This document shows positions 44,825 to 54,030 of a DNA stretch of 64,000 nucleotides, piece by piece (position 1 is the first letter of the stretch; each line of letters begins with the position of its first letter). The stretch is from UBA8106 sp964569695. Lineage in GTDB: Bacteria; Acidobacteriota; Vicinamibacteria; Vicinamibacterales; UBA823. The notes under the pieces are model-generated. The model worked only from the letters and a program-made list of their open reading frames with translations, did not search any database and was not told the origin of the DNA. The stretch spans positions 1 to 64,000 of the forward strand of contig CAZMUA010000002.1 in the NCBI GenBank assembly GCA_964569695.1, given 5' to 3'. The translations under genes were made by a program, and so were the position numbers.

Positions 44825-46528
44825 ATGTTTGACCGCATGCAGTTATTACGATGGACTGTTTGCCTCGGCCTCGTATTCTTCGGCGCCTGTTCGACAGGGA
44901 ACGAAAATGTCGAAGAAGAGCCATCCAATACAACCACGACCCAATCGACCCGTCCCAACATCCTTTTGATCGTTGCTGACGATTTAGGGTATGGAGACAT
45001 CGGTGCTTTTGGCAGTGAGATTGATACCCCAGAGCTTGATGCACTCGCCCGGGACGGGGCGCGTTTTACTAGGTTTTACACGCAGGTCTCCTGTTCGCCC
45101 ACGCGGGCGCTGCTCATGACCGGTGTGGATAATCATCTTAATGGTTTGGGAACGATGGCTGAAGATCTCTTGCCGCATCACGATGGAGTGCCAGGGTATG
45201 AGGGTTACCTGAATGACAGGGTGGTCACTGGTGCCCAGTTACTCAAGGACGCAGGCTACCATACCTACCTGACCGGGAAGTGGCACTTAGGGTTGACTCC
45301 CGACAAGTATCCCTCTCAGCGTGGCTTTGAGCGTACATACGCCTCGTTGGTTGGAAACGTGAATCACTTTAATGGCCGTTACCTTGAGGATGGAAAAATT
45401 ATCAATGGAGATGGATATTCAAGCAATCTATTTACTGACAAATTAATTGAAGCGATTGAAAGTAATCATGGGGATGGGCGTCCATTTTTTGGAGCGCTTC
45501 TGTTTACTGCACCGCATTGGCCGCTCCAGGCACCGCCGGCATTGATTGAGAAGTACTTGAATCGTTATGTAGACGGTTGGGATGTGACGCGGCAGGGACG
45601 CTTCGAACGTCTGAAGGAGATGGGTTTGGTGCCCGCCGATATGGGGTTACCACCAAGAATAGAAGAGGTTCCGGATTGGAGTGATCTGACAGACAAGGAA
45701 CGTCAGATTGAGACCAAGAAGATGGCAATATATGCGGCGATGGTCGACAATCTTGACACCAACGTCGGTCGTATTCTTGACCTACTTGAGACACTCGGTG
45801 AGTCCGAGAATACACTGGTCGTGTTTATGTCAGACAATGGCACCGATCCCTATGATAGAAGTCAACGACCCATGTACGTCGCACGCCGAACAGAACTAGG
45901 TCTCAATACCAGCTATGAGGACATGGGAACAGACAAGTCGTACGTCTTCTACGGGCTTGGTTGGGCTCAGGTTGGTTCAGTGCATCATCGGCACTACAAA
46001 TTCTTACCATCGGAAGGTGGCATGCATGCTCCGATGATTGCTCGTTTTCCAGGGGTGTTGATACCGGGTGATGACCTGGATGCATTTGCTAGTGCTGTCG
46101 ATATCACGCCGACATTCCTGGACGTTGCTAATGTGGAACACCCTGGGACGGAATACCGTGGGCGAGAAATCTACCCAATGCGAGGACGTTCGCTACTACC
46201 TTACATGAGCGATAGTCTGAATGTTCCCTACGGTGACGACGACCCGGTTGCGTTTGAAATCTATGGGCACAAAGTTGTTTTTATGGGTCCGTGGAAAGCT
46301 GTTCAGTTGCGCCAGCCGTGGGATCAAAGTATTTGGCGCCTATACAACTTAAATCTGGATCCTGGTGAACAGCAAGACCTCGCGTACGACGAGCCTGAGG
46401 TGTTAACGATACTGATAGACGCGTATGAAAGTTTTGCAAAAGAAAATGGCGTAGTGGATGAGCCAGCCGATGTGCCGCCCTTTCCTTACAAGCCTGGTCA
46501 TCTTGGGGACCTGATTGTTGAACGTTAG
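44825..46528 (+). CDS. Lipoprotein arylsulfatase (formylglycine-dependent)
   Basis: 567 residues, AGGAGAG before the ATG. The N-terminus is a lipoprotein signal (Cys22 in FFGACS), placing the enzyme outside the cytoplasm. The sulfatase signature is intact: NILLIVADDLGYGDIG (metal Asp pair), VSCSPTRALLMTG with the formylglycine-forming Cys90 in CxPxR, TGKWHLG (Lys, His), and VFMSDNGTDPYDRS (Asp-Asn metal). It needs a formylglycine-generating enzyme, which is not in the window. It would desulfate an organic sulfate; the location next to an NSS transporter and the hpa cluster suggests phenol sulfates, but this is inference. Stop overlaps the convergent gene by 3 bases. Confidence 0.92.
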   Translation: MFDRMQLLRWTVCLGLVFFGACSTGNENVEEEPSNTTTTQSTRPNILLIVADDLGYGDIGAFGSEIDTPELDALARDGARFTRFYTQVSCSPTRALLMTGVDNHLNGLGTMAEDLLPHHDGVPGYEGYLNDRVVTGAQLLKDAGYHTYLTGKWHLGLTPDKYPSQRGFERTYASLVGNVNHFNGRYLEDGKIINGDGYSSNLFTDKLIEAIESNHGDGRPFFGALLFTAPHWPLQAPPALIEKYLNRYVDGWDVTRQGRFERLKEMGLVPADMGLPPRIEEVPDWSDLTDKERQIETKKMAIYAAMVDNLDTNVGRILDLLETLGESENTLVVFMSDNGTDPYDRSQRPMYVARRTELGLNTSYEDMGTDKSYVFYGLGWAQVGSVHHRHYKFLPSEGGMHAPMIARFPGVLIPGDDLDAFASAVDITPTFLDVANVEHPGTEYRGREIYPMRGRSLLPYMSDSLNVPYGDDDPVAFEIYGHKVVFMGPWKAVQLRQPWDQSIWRLYNLNLDPGEQQDLAYDEPEVLTILIDAYESFAKENGVVDEPADVPPFPYKPGHLGDLIVER

Positions 46529-47517
46529 ACGTCGTTGGTGAAGCGTGAAGCAATTTTCTTTGACGCGTATTGTCCTGTGAGCAAGAGGGTCAATCCAAGG
46601 GCTAAGGAAATGCCTGCGATTGAAGCCGCATAAACCGTTCCCATCGAGACGACAACGACGCGATAGGTTCCTCTCACCCAGAACAAATATTGCACTGCTA
46701 CATTAGCCACGATGATTTTATTTAGACGTCCAGCGTAAGCACACATAATTAGAGCCCACGCCACTAGAAACAGGTTGGCTGGTAATTTTGCGAAGACCGT
46801 ACCAAGGCCTGCTGTGTATTGAGGTTCCCAACAATCCCAACATGCGACACGCATGAGCCACATCCACAGGCGATGGATAGCTGGATCAAAAGTCCAGAAA
46901 AGTATCATCAAGGCATGGTCTTTATGCAGAAGAAAATTTTTCCGCCTGGCATATGCCACGGCTAGAATCGTATTAATAGCGACCCCAAAACCCATAATCC
47001 AGGTGTAAATACCTGCCTGAAAGAAGGGGCCGTTCACTCCTTCGCTAAAATCATGAATAAAGGTCCAAACCCAGCCACCAGCGAGTGCGGTACCGACAAG
47101 AGCGGTAAAGGCGACGATCCTGCCATTGATGCGATGGGTCTTAAGTCCTGATTTTTTGTCTCCAGTCAGTAGTTGGATGCCGATTAGGCAAAGAAAAATT
47201 GAGGTTAAGACGATATGGACCCAGAGAGGTCCGTCAACGTCTATGTGGGGTTTTTGTTGATTGACCGACCATACAACACCTGTAGTCAGAATGATGTAAA
47301 GGGAAGGGGCAAATCCTGCTGCACTCATCAGTAGTAGCAGGAGACCTCCTCGTTTATACGCGACAGTTTGACGGAGATTTTTCCCTGATTGATCTGAAAA
47401 AATCCAGGATGACTTCTTGTGGTCTAAAAAAAACCAGATTGCTAGGACTAAACAAGTCCAGGTAATCACAGCTAGTACTAGAGGGAACTCTCTTACGAAA
47501 AATCCGGTATTTGTCAT
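46525..47517 (-). CDS. DUF2306-like multi-pass membrane protein
   Basis: 330 residues with about eight hydrophobic segments. The middle shows the DUF2306-like pattern GPLWVHIVLTSIFLCLIGIQ, THRINGRIVAFTALVG and HKDHALMILFWTFDPAIHRLW, in which histidines and an arginine are placed along membrane helices as in haem-binding or quinone-type membrane proteins. Function unknown. It is the only gene facing left before the UbiD gene, with a 266-base divergent region between. Confidence 0.65.
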   Translation of the reverse strand: MTNTGFFVREFPLVLAVITWTCLVLAIWFFLDHKKSSWIFSDQSGKNLRQTVAYKRGGLLLLLMSAAGFAPSLYIILTTGVVWSVNQQKPHIDVDGPLWVHIVLTSIFLCLIGIQLLTGDKKSGLKTHRINGRIVAFTALVGTALAGGWVWTFIHDFSEGVNGPFFQAGIYTWIMGFGVAINTILAVAYARRKNFLLHKDHALMILFWTFDPAIHRLWMWLMRVACWDCWEPQYTAGLGTVFAKLPANLFLVAWALIMCAYAGRLNKIIVANVAVQYLFWVRGTYRVVVVSMGTVYAASIAGISLALGLTLLLTGQYASKKIASRFTNDV

Positions 47518-47783
47518 ATCCTTGGTCTTCTCAAGAACAAATTTATAAGAACCATTTTTACTGCACCCAGATTATGTGTTTCGTTGCAGGTGTCTATTAA
47601 TAACAGTCAATAAAGTATCTTATTCTTGTGGGCTAATGTTTGTGTTTTATTGATTGTTAATGTTTTATCGATACTTGGCGTACAAGGGCCCTGCATCTAG
47701 GTCATGTTCTGAACTCAATTAATGGACTGCAAATGGTAGAATTTTGGATGTGTGAATTATCCTTGGATGGGTAAGGCTGAGAT
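47518..47783. other. Divergent intergenic region between the DUF2306-like and UbiD genes
   Basis: 266 AT-rich bases with repeated TTGATT/TTATTG-like words (around 47640-47670) but no clean palindrome or well-spaced promoter pair. It should hold promoters for both genes, but I see nothing specific in it. Confidence 0.4.
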
Positions 47784-49106
47784 ATGCAGGAATATATATC
47801 CAAACTGTTAGACCGAAATGAAATGCGCATCGTTGACCGAGAGGTCAACCCCAAACACGAGCTAGCAGCAGTTGTTGCTAGATCTCAAAAGGAAAGTGCG
47901 CTTCCCATTTTGTTTAAACGGGTCCAGGGAACCGAGTTTCCGGTGGTATGCAATCTTTACGGTAGTAGGTCGCGCCTGAAAGAAATGGTTGGTGCCGGTG
48001 AGAGAGGTTTTTGTGAACACTGGGCGGAAACGATTAACGACGGGATGTTGCTGGGTGATGATTATCCGACAGTCGTGGATATGTCCGGGGAACTTCAGAA
48101 GGGCCAGCTTTCAGATCTGCCGCAAATAGTCTGGCGCGAGAAGGACGCGGGACCTTATATCACTGCCGGTGTTGCAATTGCTAAGGACCCTGAAACTGGC
48201 GTGCCCAATCTAGCTTTTAGTCGGGCGATGATGATTGATGATAAGGAAATGCGTTGTTGCATAGATGTGGTGCAAGATCTTGCTAAGTATCATGCGAAAG
48301 CAGCAGCCATGAATAAACCATTGGAAATGGCTTGGTTAATCGGTGTCTCGCCGGCCGTATTCATGGCGGCATGCACCTCGATCTCTCTTGACCAGGATGA
48401 ACTGAAAATTGCGGCTCAGCTGAATGGGGGCACTTTACCGATGCGTCAGTGTCAAGAACTGGATTTATTGATTCCAGCGGACACCGGAATCGTTATCGAA
48501 GCACGGATCCGTCCTGACGAGCGCCGACCGGAAGCCCCATTTGGCGAGTTCATGGGTTATTACTGTAAAGAGAACAGGGGTTACGTTGCTGACATTGCTG
48601 CAGTCAGTTGGCGCACTGGTTCATATTTTCAGGGATTATTATGCGGTTCAAGAGATGACCTCACGGCGATCTACGCGACTTATGCGACTCGGGTATACCG
48701 GAACCTAATTGGAGAGCTTCCAGGGATCATTGATGTTGCCTGTAACACCACGCTGTACTGCACAATTGTGAAGATCGACAAACAGTATGAAGGCCATCCG
48801 CAGCACGTCATGCTTAAGGTGTTCGCGACGAATCCTCATTACAATTTTGCATGCATGGTGGTAGACAGTGATATCGACATTAATAATCTCAACGATGTGT
48901 GGTGGGCCTTTTTGGCGCGTGGCCCCGTCGATAAGCGCACCATGCTGATTGAGAACATACCGGGGGGATATGAATACCCTGAGGACAACCCGCACAGGGG
49001 GCGTATCGGGATTGATGCTACCGCACCCTATGGCAGACTCGATGAGTTCCGACGGACCAGCACCCCGGGGGAAGACACGCTGGATCTTTCTGAGTACTTG
49101 GCTTAA
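47784..49106 (+). CDS. UbiD-family decarboxylase (prenylated-FMN dependent)
   Basis: 440 residues, AAGG upstream. UbiD fold elements are visible: LPILFKRVQGTEFPVVCNLYG near the N-terminus; the cofactor region with TAGVAIAKDPETGVPNLAF; WLIGVSPAVFMAACTS; the catalytic-type segment IVIEARIRPDERRPEAPFGE followed by FMGYYC (conserved Glu/Arg/Glu); and WWAFLARGPVDKR. These enzymes reversibly decarboxylate aromatic or unsaturated acids and need prFMN from UbiX, which is not encoded here. It is shorter than ubiquinone-pathway UbiD (about 490), like many catabolic members. It faces the xanthine-dehydrogenase-type operon with 35 bases between stops. Confidence 0.9.
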   Translation: MQEYISKLLDRNEMRIVDREVNPKHELAAVVARSQKESALPILFKRVQGTEFPVVCNLYGSRSRLKEMVGAGERGFCEHWAETINDGMLLGDDYPTVVDMSGELQKGQLSDLPQIVWREKDAGPYITAGVAIAKDPETGVPNLAFSRAMMIDDKEMRCCIDVVQDLAKYHAKAAAMNKPLEMAWLIGVSPAVFMAACTSISLDQDELKIAAQLNGGTLPMRQCQELDLLIPADTGIVIEARIRPDERRPEAPFGEFMGYYCKENRGYVADIAAVSWRTGSYFQGLLCGSRDDLTAIYATYATRVYRNLIGELPGIIDVACNTTLYCTIVKIDKQYEGHPQHVMLKVFATNPHYNFACMVVDSDIDINNLNDVWWAFLARGPVDKRTMLIENIPGGYEYPEDNPHRGRIGIDATAPYGRLDEFRRTSTPGEDTLDLSEYLA

Positions 49107-49141
49107 CAATTACAGCCGTACGGTGGTCGGGTCTCAAGCTT

Positions 49142-49405
49142 CTACCCGCCTTCGATGGCGGGAATAAAGTGTATTTCACTGTCTTCGTCAAGAGGGGCGT
49201 AAAGACCAAGATGGTCAACCGAACCGTTGATGGCAACGGTCATTCCAGGAGTGAGCGTATCTCCTTCACGTAACTGCTCCCCGAGGCCAGGGTATTTATT
49301 GTCTAATGCTCGAATGACCTGGCGGATGTTGGAGCCTGAGATTTCAACTCTTTCGTTGCCATTGGTGAAATGCTGTAGGTGAGTTGGTATCCAGATCCGA
49401 TTCAT
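49142..49405 (-). CDS. CysO/MoaD/ThiS-like ubiquitin-fold sulfur carrier
   Basis: 87 residues from the ATG at 49405, whose ATGA overlaps the stop of the molybdenum subunit; an earlier ATG at 49414 is possible. The beta-grasp pattern is clear: IWIPTHLQHFTNG, ISGSNIRQVIRALDNKYPG, VAINGSVDHLG and the acidic end EIHFIPAIEGG. The C-terminal Gly-Gly is what is adenylated and thiocarboxylated in MoaD, ThiS and CysO. Length and FIPAIEGG ending look more like CysO than MoaD. Encoded as the last gene of a molybdenum-hydroxylase operon, it could supply sulfur for molybdopterin or the sulfido ligand. No partner E1 enzyme is nearby. Confidence 0.85.
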   Translation of the reverse strand: MNRIWIPTHLQHFTNGNERVEISGSNIRQVIRALDNKYPGLGEQLREGDTLTPGMTVAINGSVDHLGLYAPLDEDSEIHFIPAIEGG

Positions 49406-51687
49406 GATCCGCATCCGCGCTGTTTCTTCTTTAACTTTTCCAGGACGGCCCCGGGCGTCATGGGTAAGGCTGTCATTCGGATTCCGACGGCGTCATACAG
49501 AGCGTTTGCAAGAGCACCAGCTGGTGGCATGATGGAAGATTCTCCGACACCGCGAACACCAAAAGGATGGTTCGGGTTGGGTGTCTCTAATATTACGGTT
49601 TCGATGTCCGGCAGGTCTAGGGACGTGGGCATTCGGTAATCCAAGAGCGTAGTGTTCAAGAGGTGTCCTGCGTTATCGTACTGGTAGGCTTCACTTAAAG
49701 CCCAGCCAACTCCTTGGGCGACACCGCCTTGCATTTGGCCAGACACATAATCTGGATGAATGGCCTTGCCGACGTCCTGAAAAGCCGTGTAGCGTTGTAT
49801 TTCAATTTTTCCAGTCTCAGTATCCACATCGATATCGACGAGGTGGACAGTCAACTGCGCCCCATTGGATTTTGGTGTCACACTGGATTGCACGGTGATG
49901 GGTCCACCAAGCTTTTCGAGTAAATGAGCCATCTCTGTGAATGTAAGCGTTGAGGTGGAATCTTTCTGATGGTTAAACACTCCCTCAGAGAATGTCACGT
50001 CAGTTTCATTAACATCCCAGTAGAGAGCTGCTCGTTCCGTCATCTGCCTCAGTAATTGCTGGGCCGCCTCGTAGACGGCAAGACCGGTAGAGTGTGTGGT
50101 TCGGCTACCAACAGCCATAAAAGAAAATGCGATGGAGTCGGTATCAGGAATGGACACGGAGATAGAAGATACCGGTATGCCAAGGGTCTCCGCCGCTTGC
50201 ATGGCCAGTGTCATTCGTGTGCCGCTAAGATCCGGAGTGCCGACGGAAAGCTTGACGCTACCATCAGGGTTAGCCGTAAGCACGGCACTAGACGTCATGC
50301 CAGCGCCAAACCACATTGCGTACGCGAGACCCCGTCCAGGGTTCTTACCTGTAAGAGGCGAGGTAAAGTGTGGATGTTTTTGGACGGCTTTTAGTAAATT
50401 TTTTCCGCCAATTTTCTGGCAAGGGATTGCCGTGATCATGCGGTCGCCCGTCACCATGGCATTTGTGAGTCGTAATTCCAGTGGGTCAAGTTCCAGTTTA
50501 CGCGCCAGAATATCTAGCATTGATTCCATCGCAAAGTTAACCGGCAGACCACCTGGTGCTCGGTACTGTTTCATTTTTGGTTTATTTAGAAGCACATCAT
50601 GGCCCAGTATTTTTTGGTCTGGTATGTTGTATCGTGCTGTGGCTTGCAGCGCGGCGGAGGTAACAGGTCCACCTGGATAGGCACCCGCTTCATAGGCGAG
50701 AGTTAGGTCCGCTCCGAGCAAAGTTCCATCCTTCTTGGCAGCAAGCTTGACCCGAATGTTTGCACCCGGGCTAGGACCCGTGCCACGTAACATGTCAGCA
50801 CGAGACATCGCGATTTTGACCGGCCGTCCGGTTTGTTTTGCAAACATCGCAGCAATGGGTTCAATGTAGACTTGGTCCTTGCCTCCAAAGCCGCCGCCGA
50901 TTTCCATCGGGGTCACTTTCACTTTGTTTAAGGGATGTCCCAAGATAAACGCCAACTGTTCACGAATGGCAAAATGTCCCTGAGTGCTGGTCCAGACACT
51001 CATGATGTCGTTGTGACTCCATTCTACGGTGACCGAGTGAGGTTCGATATACCCCTGATGTAAACAGCGAGTTTGAAAGTTTTCTTCTAGAACGTGGTCC
51101 GCGTTTTGAAATGCACGGTCAGTATCCCCGAGCTTGAGTTTAAAGCTGCCAGCATTGCTGTGGGATTTTTCGGTTTGCAGTATGAAGCGACCCGGCGAAA
51201 ACGTTTCATGCAGAACAGGCGCATCATCTTTCAGAGCGTCTTCAATTTCTAGTACTGGTTCAAGTATTTCGTAATCGACCTCAATCAGTTCCAGGGCTTG
51301 TTCTGCAATGTGGTAGTTGTCGGCGACAGCTGCTGCCACTGCATGACCATCATAGAGAGTCTTGTCACGCGCGATACAGTTTTCAGCAAGGTCTCTGATG
51401 TCGATTGTACTGGCACCACCATGGGGAATGACCGTGGATTCAAGTTGTGGAAAGTCTCCACCGGTCAAGACACCGTGAACGCCTGGCAAGGCGCGCGCTT
51501 TACTAGTATCAATATCTTTAATGATGGCGTGGGCATGAGGGCTTCGCAAAATCTTGCCAAATAACATTCTTGGTAAATGGATGTCATCAGCAAAACGTGC
51601 ACGACCGGTGACTTTTTCGATGCCATCAGGTCGTTCGGGTGTCGTACCAATCACCTTGAAATCAACCTGACCCTCAGCGTGTTTCAT
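49402..51687 (-). CDS. Xanthine dehydrogenase family molybdenum-cofactor subunit
   Basis: 761 residues. Large subunit of the molybdenum hydroxylases: RARFADDIHLPRMLFGKIL, SPHAHAIIKDIDTSKA, MEIGGGFGGKDQVYIEP, MKQYRAPGGLPVNFAME and the active-site glutamate in GVRGVGESSIMPPAG near the C-terminus. The YRAPG motif, rather than the cysteine loop of aerobic CO dehydrogenase, makes a hydroxylase of an aldehyde or N-heterocycle likelier than CO oxidation. Substrate unknown. The start ATG overlaps the iron-sulfur subunit stop (ATGA). Confidence 0.94.
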   Translation of the reverse strand: MKHAEGQVDFKVIGTTPERPDGIEKVTGRARFADDIHLPRMLFGKILRSPHAHAIIKDIDTSKARALPGVHGVLTGGDFPQLESTVIPHGGASTIDIRDLAENCIARDKTLYDGHAVAAAVADNYHIAEQALELIEVDYEILEPVLEIEDALKDDAPVLHETFSPGRFILQTEKSHSNAGSFKLKLGDTDRAFQNADHVLEENFQTRCLHQGYIEPHSVTVEWSHNDIMSVWTSTQGHFAIREQLAFILGHPLNKVKVTPMEIGGGFGGKDQVYIEPIAAMFAKQTGRPVKIAMSRADMLRGTGPSPGANIRVKLAAKKDGTLLGADLTLAYEAGAYPGGPVTSAALQATARYNIPDQKILGHDVLLNKPKMKQYRAPGGLPVNFAMESMLDILARKLELDPLELRLTNAMVTGDRMITAIPCQKIGGKNLLKAVQKHPHFTSPLTGKNPGRGLAYAMWFGAGMTSSAVLTANPDGSVKLSVGTPDLSGTRMTLAMQAAETLGIPVSSISVSIPDTDSIAFSFMAVGSRTTHSTGLAVYEAAQQLLRQMTERAALYWDVNETDVTFSEGVFNHQKDSTSTLTFTEMAHLLEKLGGPITVQSSVTPKSNGAQLTVHLVDIDVDTETGKIEIQRYTAFQDVGKAIHPDYVSGQMQGGVAQGVGWALSEAYQYDNAGHLLNTTLLDYRMPTSLDLPDIETVILETPNPNHPFGVRGVGESSIMPPAGALANALYDAVGIRMTALPMTPGAVLEKLKKKQRGCGS

Positions 51688-52169
51688 GGCTTCTGGTGGA
51701 GCTCTTTCGCAGCTTGAGCAACAGCTTTAATAATCCTGGTATATCCAGTGCATCGACACAGATTGTTGGCCAACCAAAGTCGAATTCTTTCGTTCGATGG
51801 AAGAGGTTCGTGTGCCAATAAATCTTTGGCTGCCATGATGAGACCTGGAGTGCAGTAACCGCATTGCAAGGCGGTTTCTCGGATGAACGCCTGCTGTAGA
51901 GGATGAAGCCTGTCTCCATCAGCCAGACCTTCAATGGTTTCGATGGATGCATTTTCTGTTTCAACTCCAAGTACGCAGCATGAATTGACGGACACACCAT
52001 CCAGAATGACTGTGCAAGCGCCACAGTTACCGTCATTACAGCCTTCTTTGGTGCCAGTTAATTGCAACCTATCTCGCAATATTTCAAGCAAGCTTTCTCG
52101 AGGTTCACAAAAGAATGTTTCTTCCTGACCATTAATGACAGTGGTAATCCGTGTGGTGTAGTCAGTCAT
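51684..52169 (-). CDS. Xanthine dehydrogenase family 2Fe-2S subunit
   Basis: 161 residues from the ATG at 52169, overlapping the FAD subunit by 8 bases. An N-terminal plant-ferredoxin-type cluster is held by CNDGNCGACTV and a further Cys in NSCC. The second cluster has CGYCTPGLIMAA and NNLCRCTGYTRI. It passes electrons from the molybdenum site to the FAD subunit. Length fits the CoxS/CutS class (about 160 residues). Middle gene of the four-gene set. Confidence 0.95.
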   Translation of the reverse strand: MTDYTTRITTVINGQEETFFCEPRESLLEILRDRLQLTGTKEGCNDGNCGACTVILDGVSVNSCCVLGVETENASIETIEGLADGDRLHPLQQAFIRETALQCGYCTPGLIMAAKDLLAHEPLPSNERIRLWLANNLCRCTGYTRIIKAVAQAAKELHQKP

Positions 52170-53046
52170 CAGTAACCGTCCCACCAGCCCTGCGTACAGC
52201 CCTTTCAAGGGCACGTATTGTCATAATTCGCGTCAAGTCTCTTCGCTGGTCCGCTGTGCCCCGCAGGTCACTAATGGGTTTCGCGCAAGACATGGCAACA
52301 TCTCCAGCATGGTCGATCGTCTTTCGATTGACAGGCTTATTTTTAATGGCATTACCAGCTTCGCTCACGAAGAGCGGCGTAGGGGCTACAGCACCAATGG
52401 CAATTCTCACGTCGACGAATCTGGTATGACTGGAGTCTAATTCAACTTCGGCAGCGGCATTGACTACCGCTATATCCATCTCATTACGCGGAATGAAACG
52501 GTTGAAGGCTCCACCACTGTGTTTAGGTGGAGGAGGGAAGTGTAATTGTAGAAGCAGTTCATCATCTGCAAGCACATTTTTACGAGGACCTAGACAAAAA
52601 TCTTTCACTGGAAGTGTTCGTGTGCCTCTTGAGCTCACGATTGTAGCCACAGCTCGCATTACGATAAGCGTTGGAATACTGTCGGCACTTGGCGATGCGT
52701 TACACAAGTTACCTCCTACTGAGGCGCGTCCCTGAATAGATGTGCCGCCGATGAGGCTTACTGAGTCAATCAGAGCAGGGTAGGTCTCCGCCACTTTGCG
52801 GGTGTCCCAAATGCGTCGACAGGAGGTTGCTGCGCCAAGGGTGAGTCCATCATCCTCCAATTCTATTTTGACCATTGTTGGAATCTTCTTAGCGTCAATA
52901 ACGACTAGGGGACGCAAATTACCTGACCGCATACCCACAATGAGGTCTGTGCCGCCTGCGAGCAATCGCGCATCCCGCCCGTAACTGGTCATCATTGTTG
53001 TCAGTTCGGTTAGAGAAGACGGTGTCTTAAAATCAAAATTATGCAT
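52162..53046 (-). CDS. Xanthine dehydrogenase family FAD-binding subunit
   Basis: 294 residues. The FAD site is seen in LLAGGTDLIVGMRSG and in GTSIQGRASVGGNLCNASP, SADSIPTL (the TIGGN-type loop). First gene of the FAD / 2Fe-2S / Mo / sulfur-carrier operon, the order usual for CoxMSL-type hydroxylases. It accepts electrons from the iron-sulfur subunit and passes them to NAD or oxygen. It follows the acetamidase/formamidase gene by 38 bases. Confidence 0.94.
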   Translation of the reverse strand: MHNFDFKTPSSLTELTTMMTSYGRDARLLAGGTDLIVGMRSGNLRPLVVIDAKKIPTMVKIELEDDGLTLGAATSCRRIWDTRKVAETYPALIDSVSLIGGTSIQGRASVGGNLCNASPSADSIPTLIVMRAVATIVSSRGTRTLPVKDFCLGPRKNVLADDELLLQLHFPPPPKHSGGAFNRFIPRNEMDIAVVNAAAEVELDSSHTRFVDVRIAIGAVAPTPLFVSEAGNAIKNKPVNRKTIDHAGDVAMSCAKPISDLRGTADQRRDLTRIMTIRALERAVRRAGGTVTDD

Positions 53047-53084
53047 AAGGTGGTGACCTAGACTGTTAGGAACGCCACATTCGG

Positions 53085-54026
53085 TTAATCCAAGAATACG
53101 TATTCTGGCAGAAAGGCGGAGACCAGCCAGTTTGGTGGGCTGACGACTTCATTTATCTTAAGATCGACACAAACCGAACATAGGACATAGGCTTCTTCTC
53201 GACTTAAACCTTTTTTATTCACAAGGTAATCGATCATGTAGCGCACCGCTCTTTGTGAACATTCATAGAGATCTGGACCATGCGCCGTGGTTGCAAACAA
53301 TTCACTGTCAGTAGTTACGTTGTTGACCGCGCCGTGAACTCTTAACTGTGGTTCAGAAATGTGGTGGGAGTCCAACAATCTAAAACGTAATGTAATTTTT
53401 GCGGCCATTTCAATGGCAGTAATACAGACTTCACCATCACCTTGTGCGGCGTGGGCATCACCTACACAGAACAGGGCGCCCTCGACAAACACTGGTAGGT
53501 ACAGAGTGCTGCCAGCGCACAGATATTTAATATCCATGTTTCCACCGTTCTGGCGGGGTGGGATAGTGCTGTGTGACCCAGATTCATTTAAGGCGGTACC
53601 TAGAATTCCAGGAAATGGCATGATAGAGACCGCGATATCCGATCGCTGTTTCATTCGGGCCATTTTTTGGTCAGACAGGTCCCATATTTGCAGATAATGA
53701 TTCGGGAATTCTTCCTTAGGTAATAGTCCACGGCCAGGTCGTATTGCCGTCCAGCCAAATCCTAAGCTAGGGCGAACCTCAAGAATTTCAACGGCTAGTG
53801 TATCGCCTGGTTTAGATCCGCGTATAAAAACAGGACCAGTGAGTGGATGGCCCACTAAAGGTCCTTTTTCTTTTACGTCTCTGGCTGTAGAGTTCTCGCT
53901 GTAATAGTGATCTGCTGAATCCCTAGTATCAAATACTACGGTGTCGCCTGACTCAATTGTGAGTCTGGCTGGAGTGCTTTGATCCCAGCTGTAAGAGACC
54001 ACGCTATCATCAAGATAGTGTTCCAC
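53085..54026 (-). CDS. Acetamidase/formamidase family amidohydrolase (FmdA/AmdA)
   Basis: 313 residues from a GTG start 4 bases after the LigB-type stop. The FmdA_AmdA pattern starts at HYLDDSVVSYSWDQSTPARLTI-like residues and includes GHPLTGPVFIRGSKPGDTL, FCVGDAHAAQGDGEVC (metal/substrate region with Asp and His residues) and TTAHGPDLYECSQRAVRYM. These enzymes hydrolyse short amides such as formamide. In this operon, between a ring-cleaving dioxygenase and a molybdenum hydroxylase, a formamide or other amide released after cleavage of a nitrogen heterocycle is a sensible substrate (inference). Confidence 0.9.
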   Translation of the reverse strand: MEHYLDDSVVSYSWDQSTPARLTIESGDTVVFDTRDSADHYYSENSTARDVKEKGPLVGHPLTGPVFIRGSKPGDTLAVEILEVRPSLGFGWTAIRPGRGLLPKEEFPNHYLQIWDLSDQKMARMKQRSDIAVSIMPFPGILGTALNESGSHSTIPPRQNGGNMDIKYLCAGSTLYLPVFVEGALFCVGDAHAAQGDGEVCITAIEMAAKITLRFRLLDSHHISEPQLRVHGAVNNVTTDSELFATTAHGPDLYECSQRAVRYMIDYLVNKKGLSREEAYVLCSVCVDLKINEVVSPPNWLVSAFLPEYVFLD

Positions 54027-54030
54027 GATT

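Noticed and set aside
50096..50680. 194-residue plus-strand frame inside the molybdenum subunit gene
   Set aside because: A shadow of the opposite gene: no family pattern, no ribosome site and low-complexity Arg/Ser composition.
49402..51687. Aerobic carbon monoxide dehydrogenase large subunit
   Set aside because: The active-site cysteine loop of CoxL is absent; the motif is YRAPG, typical of other molybdenum hydroxylases.
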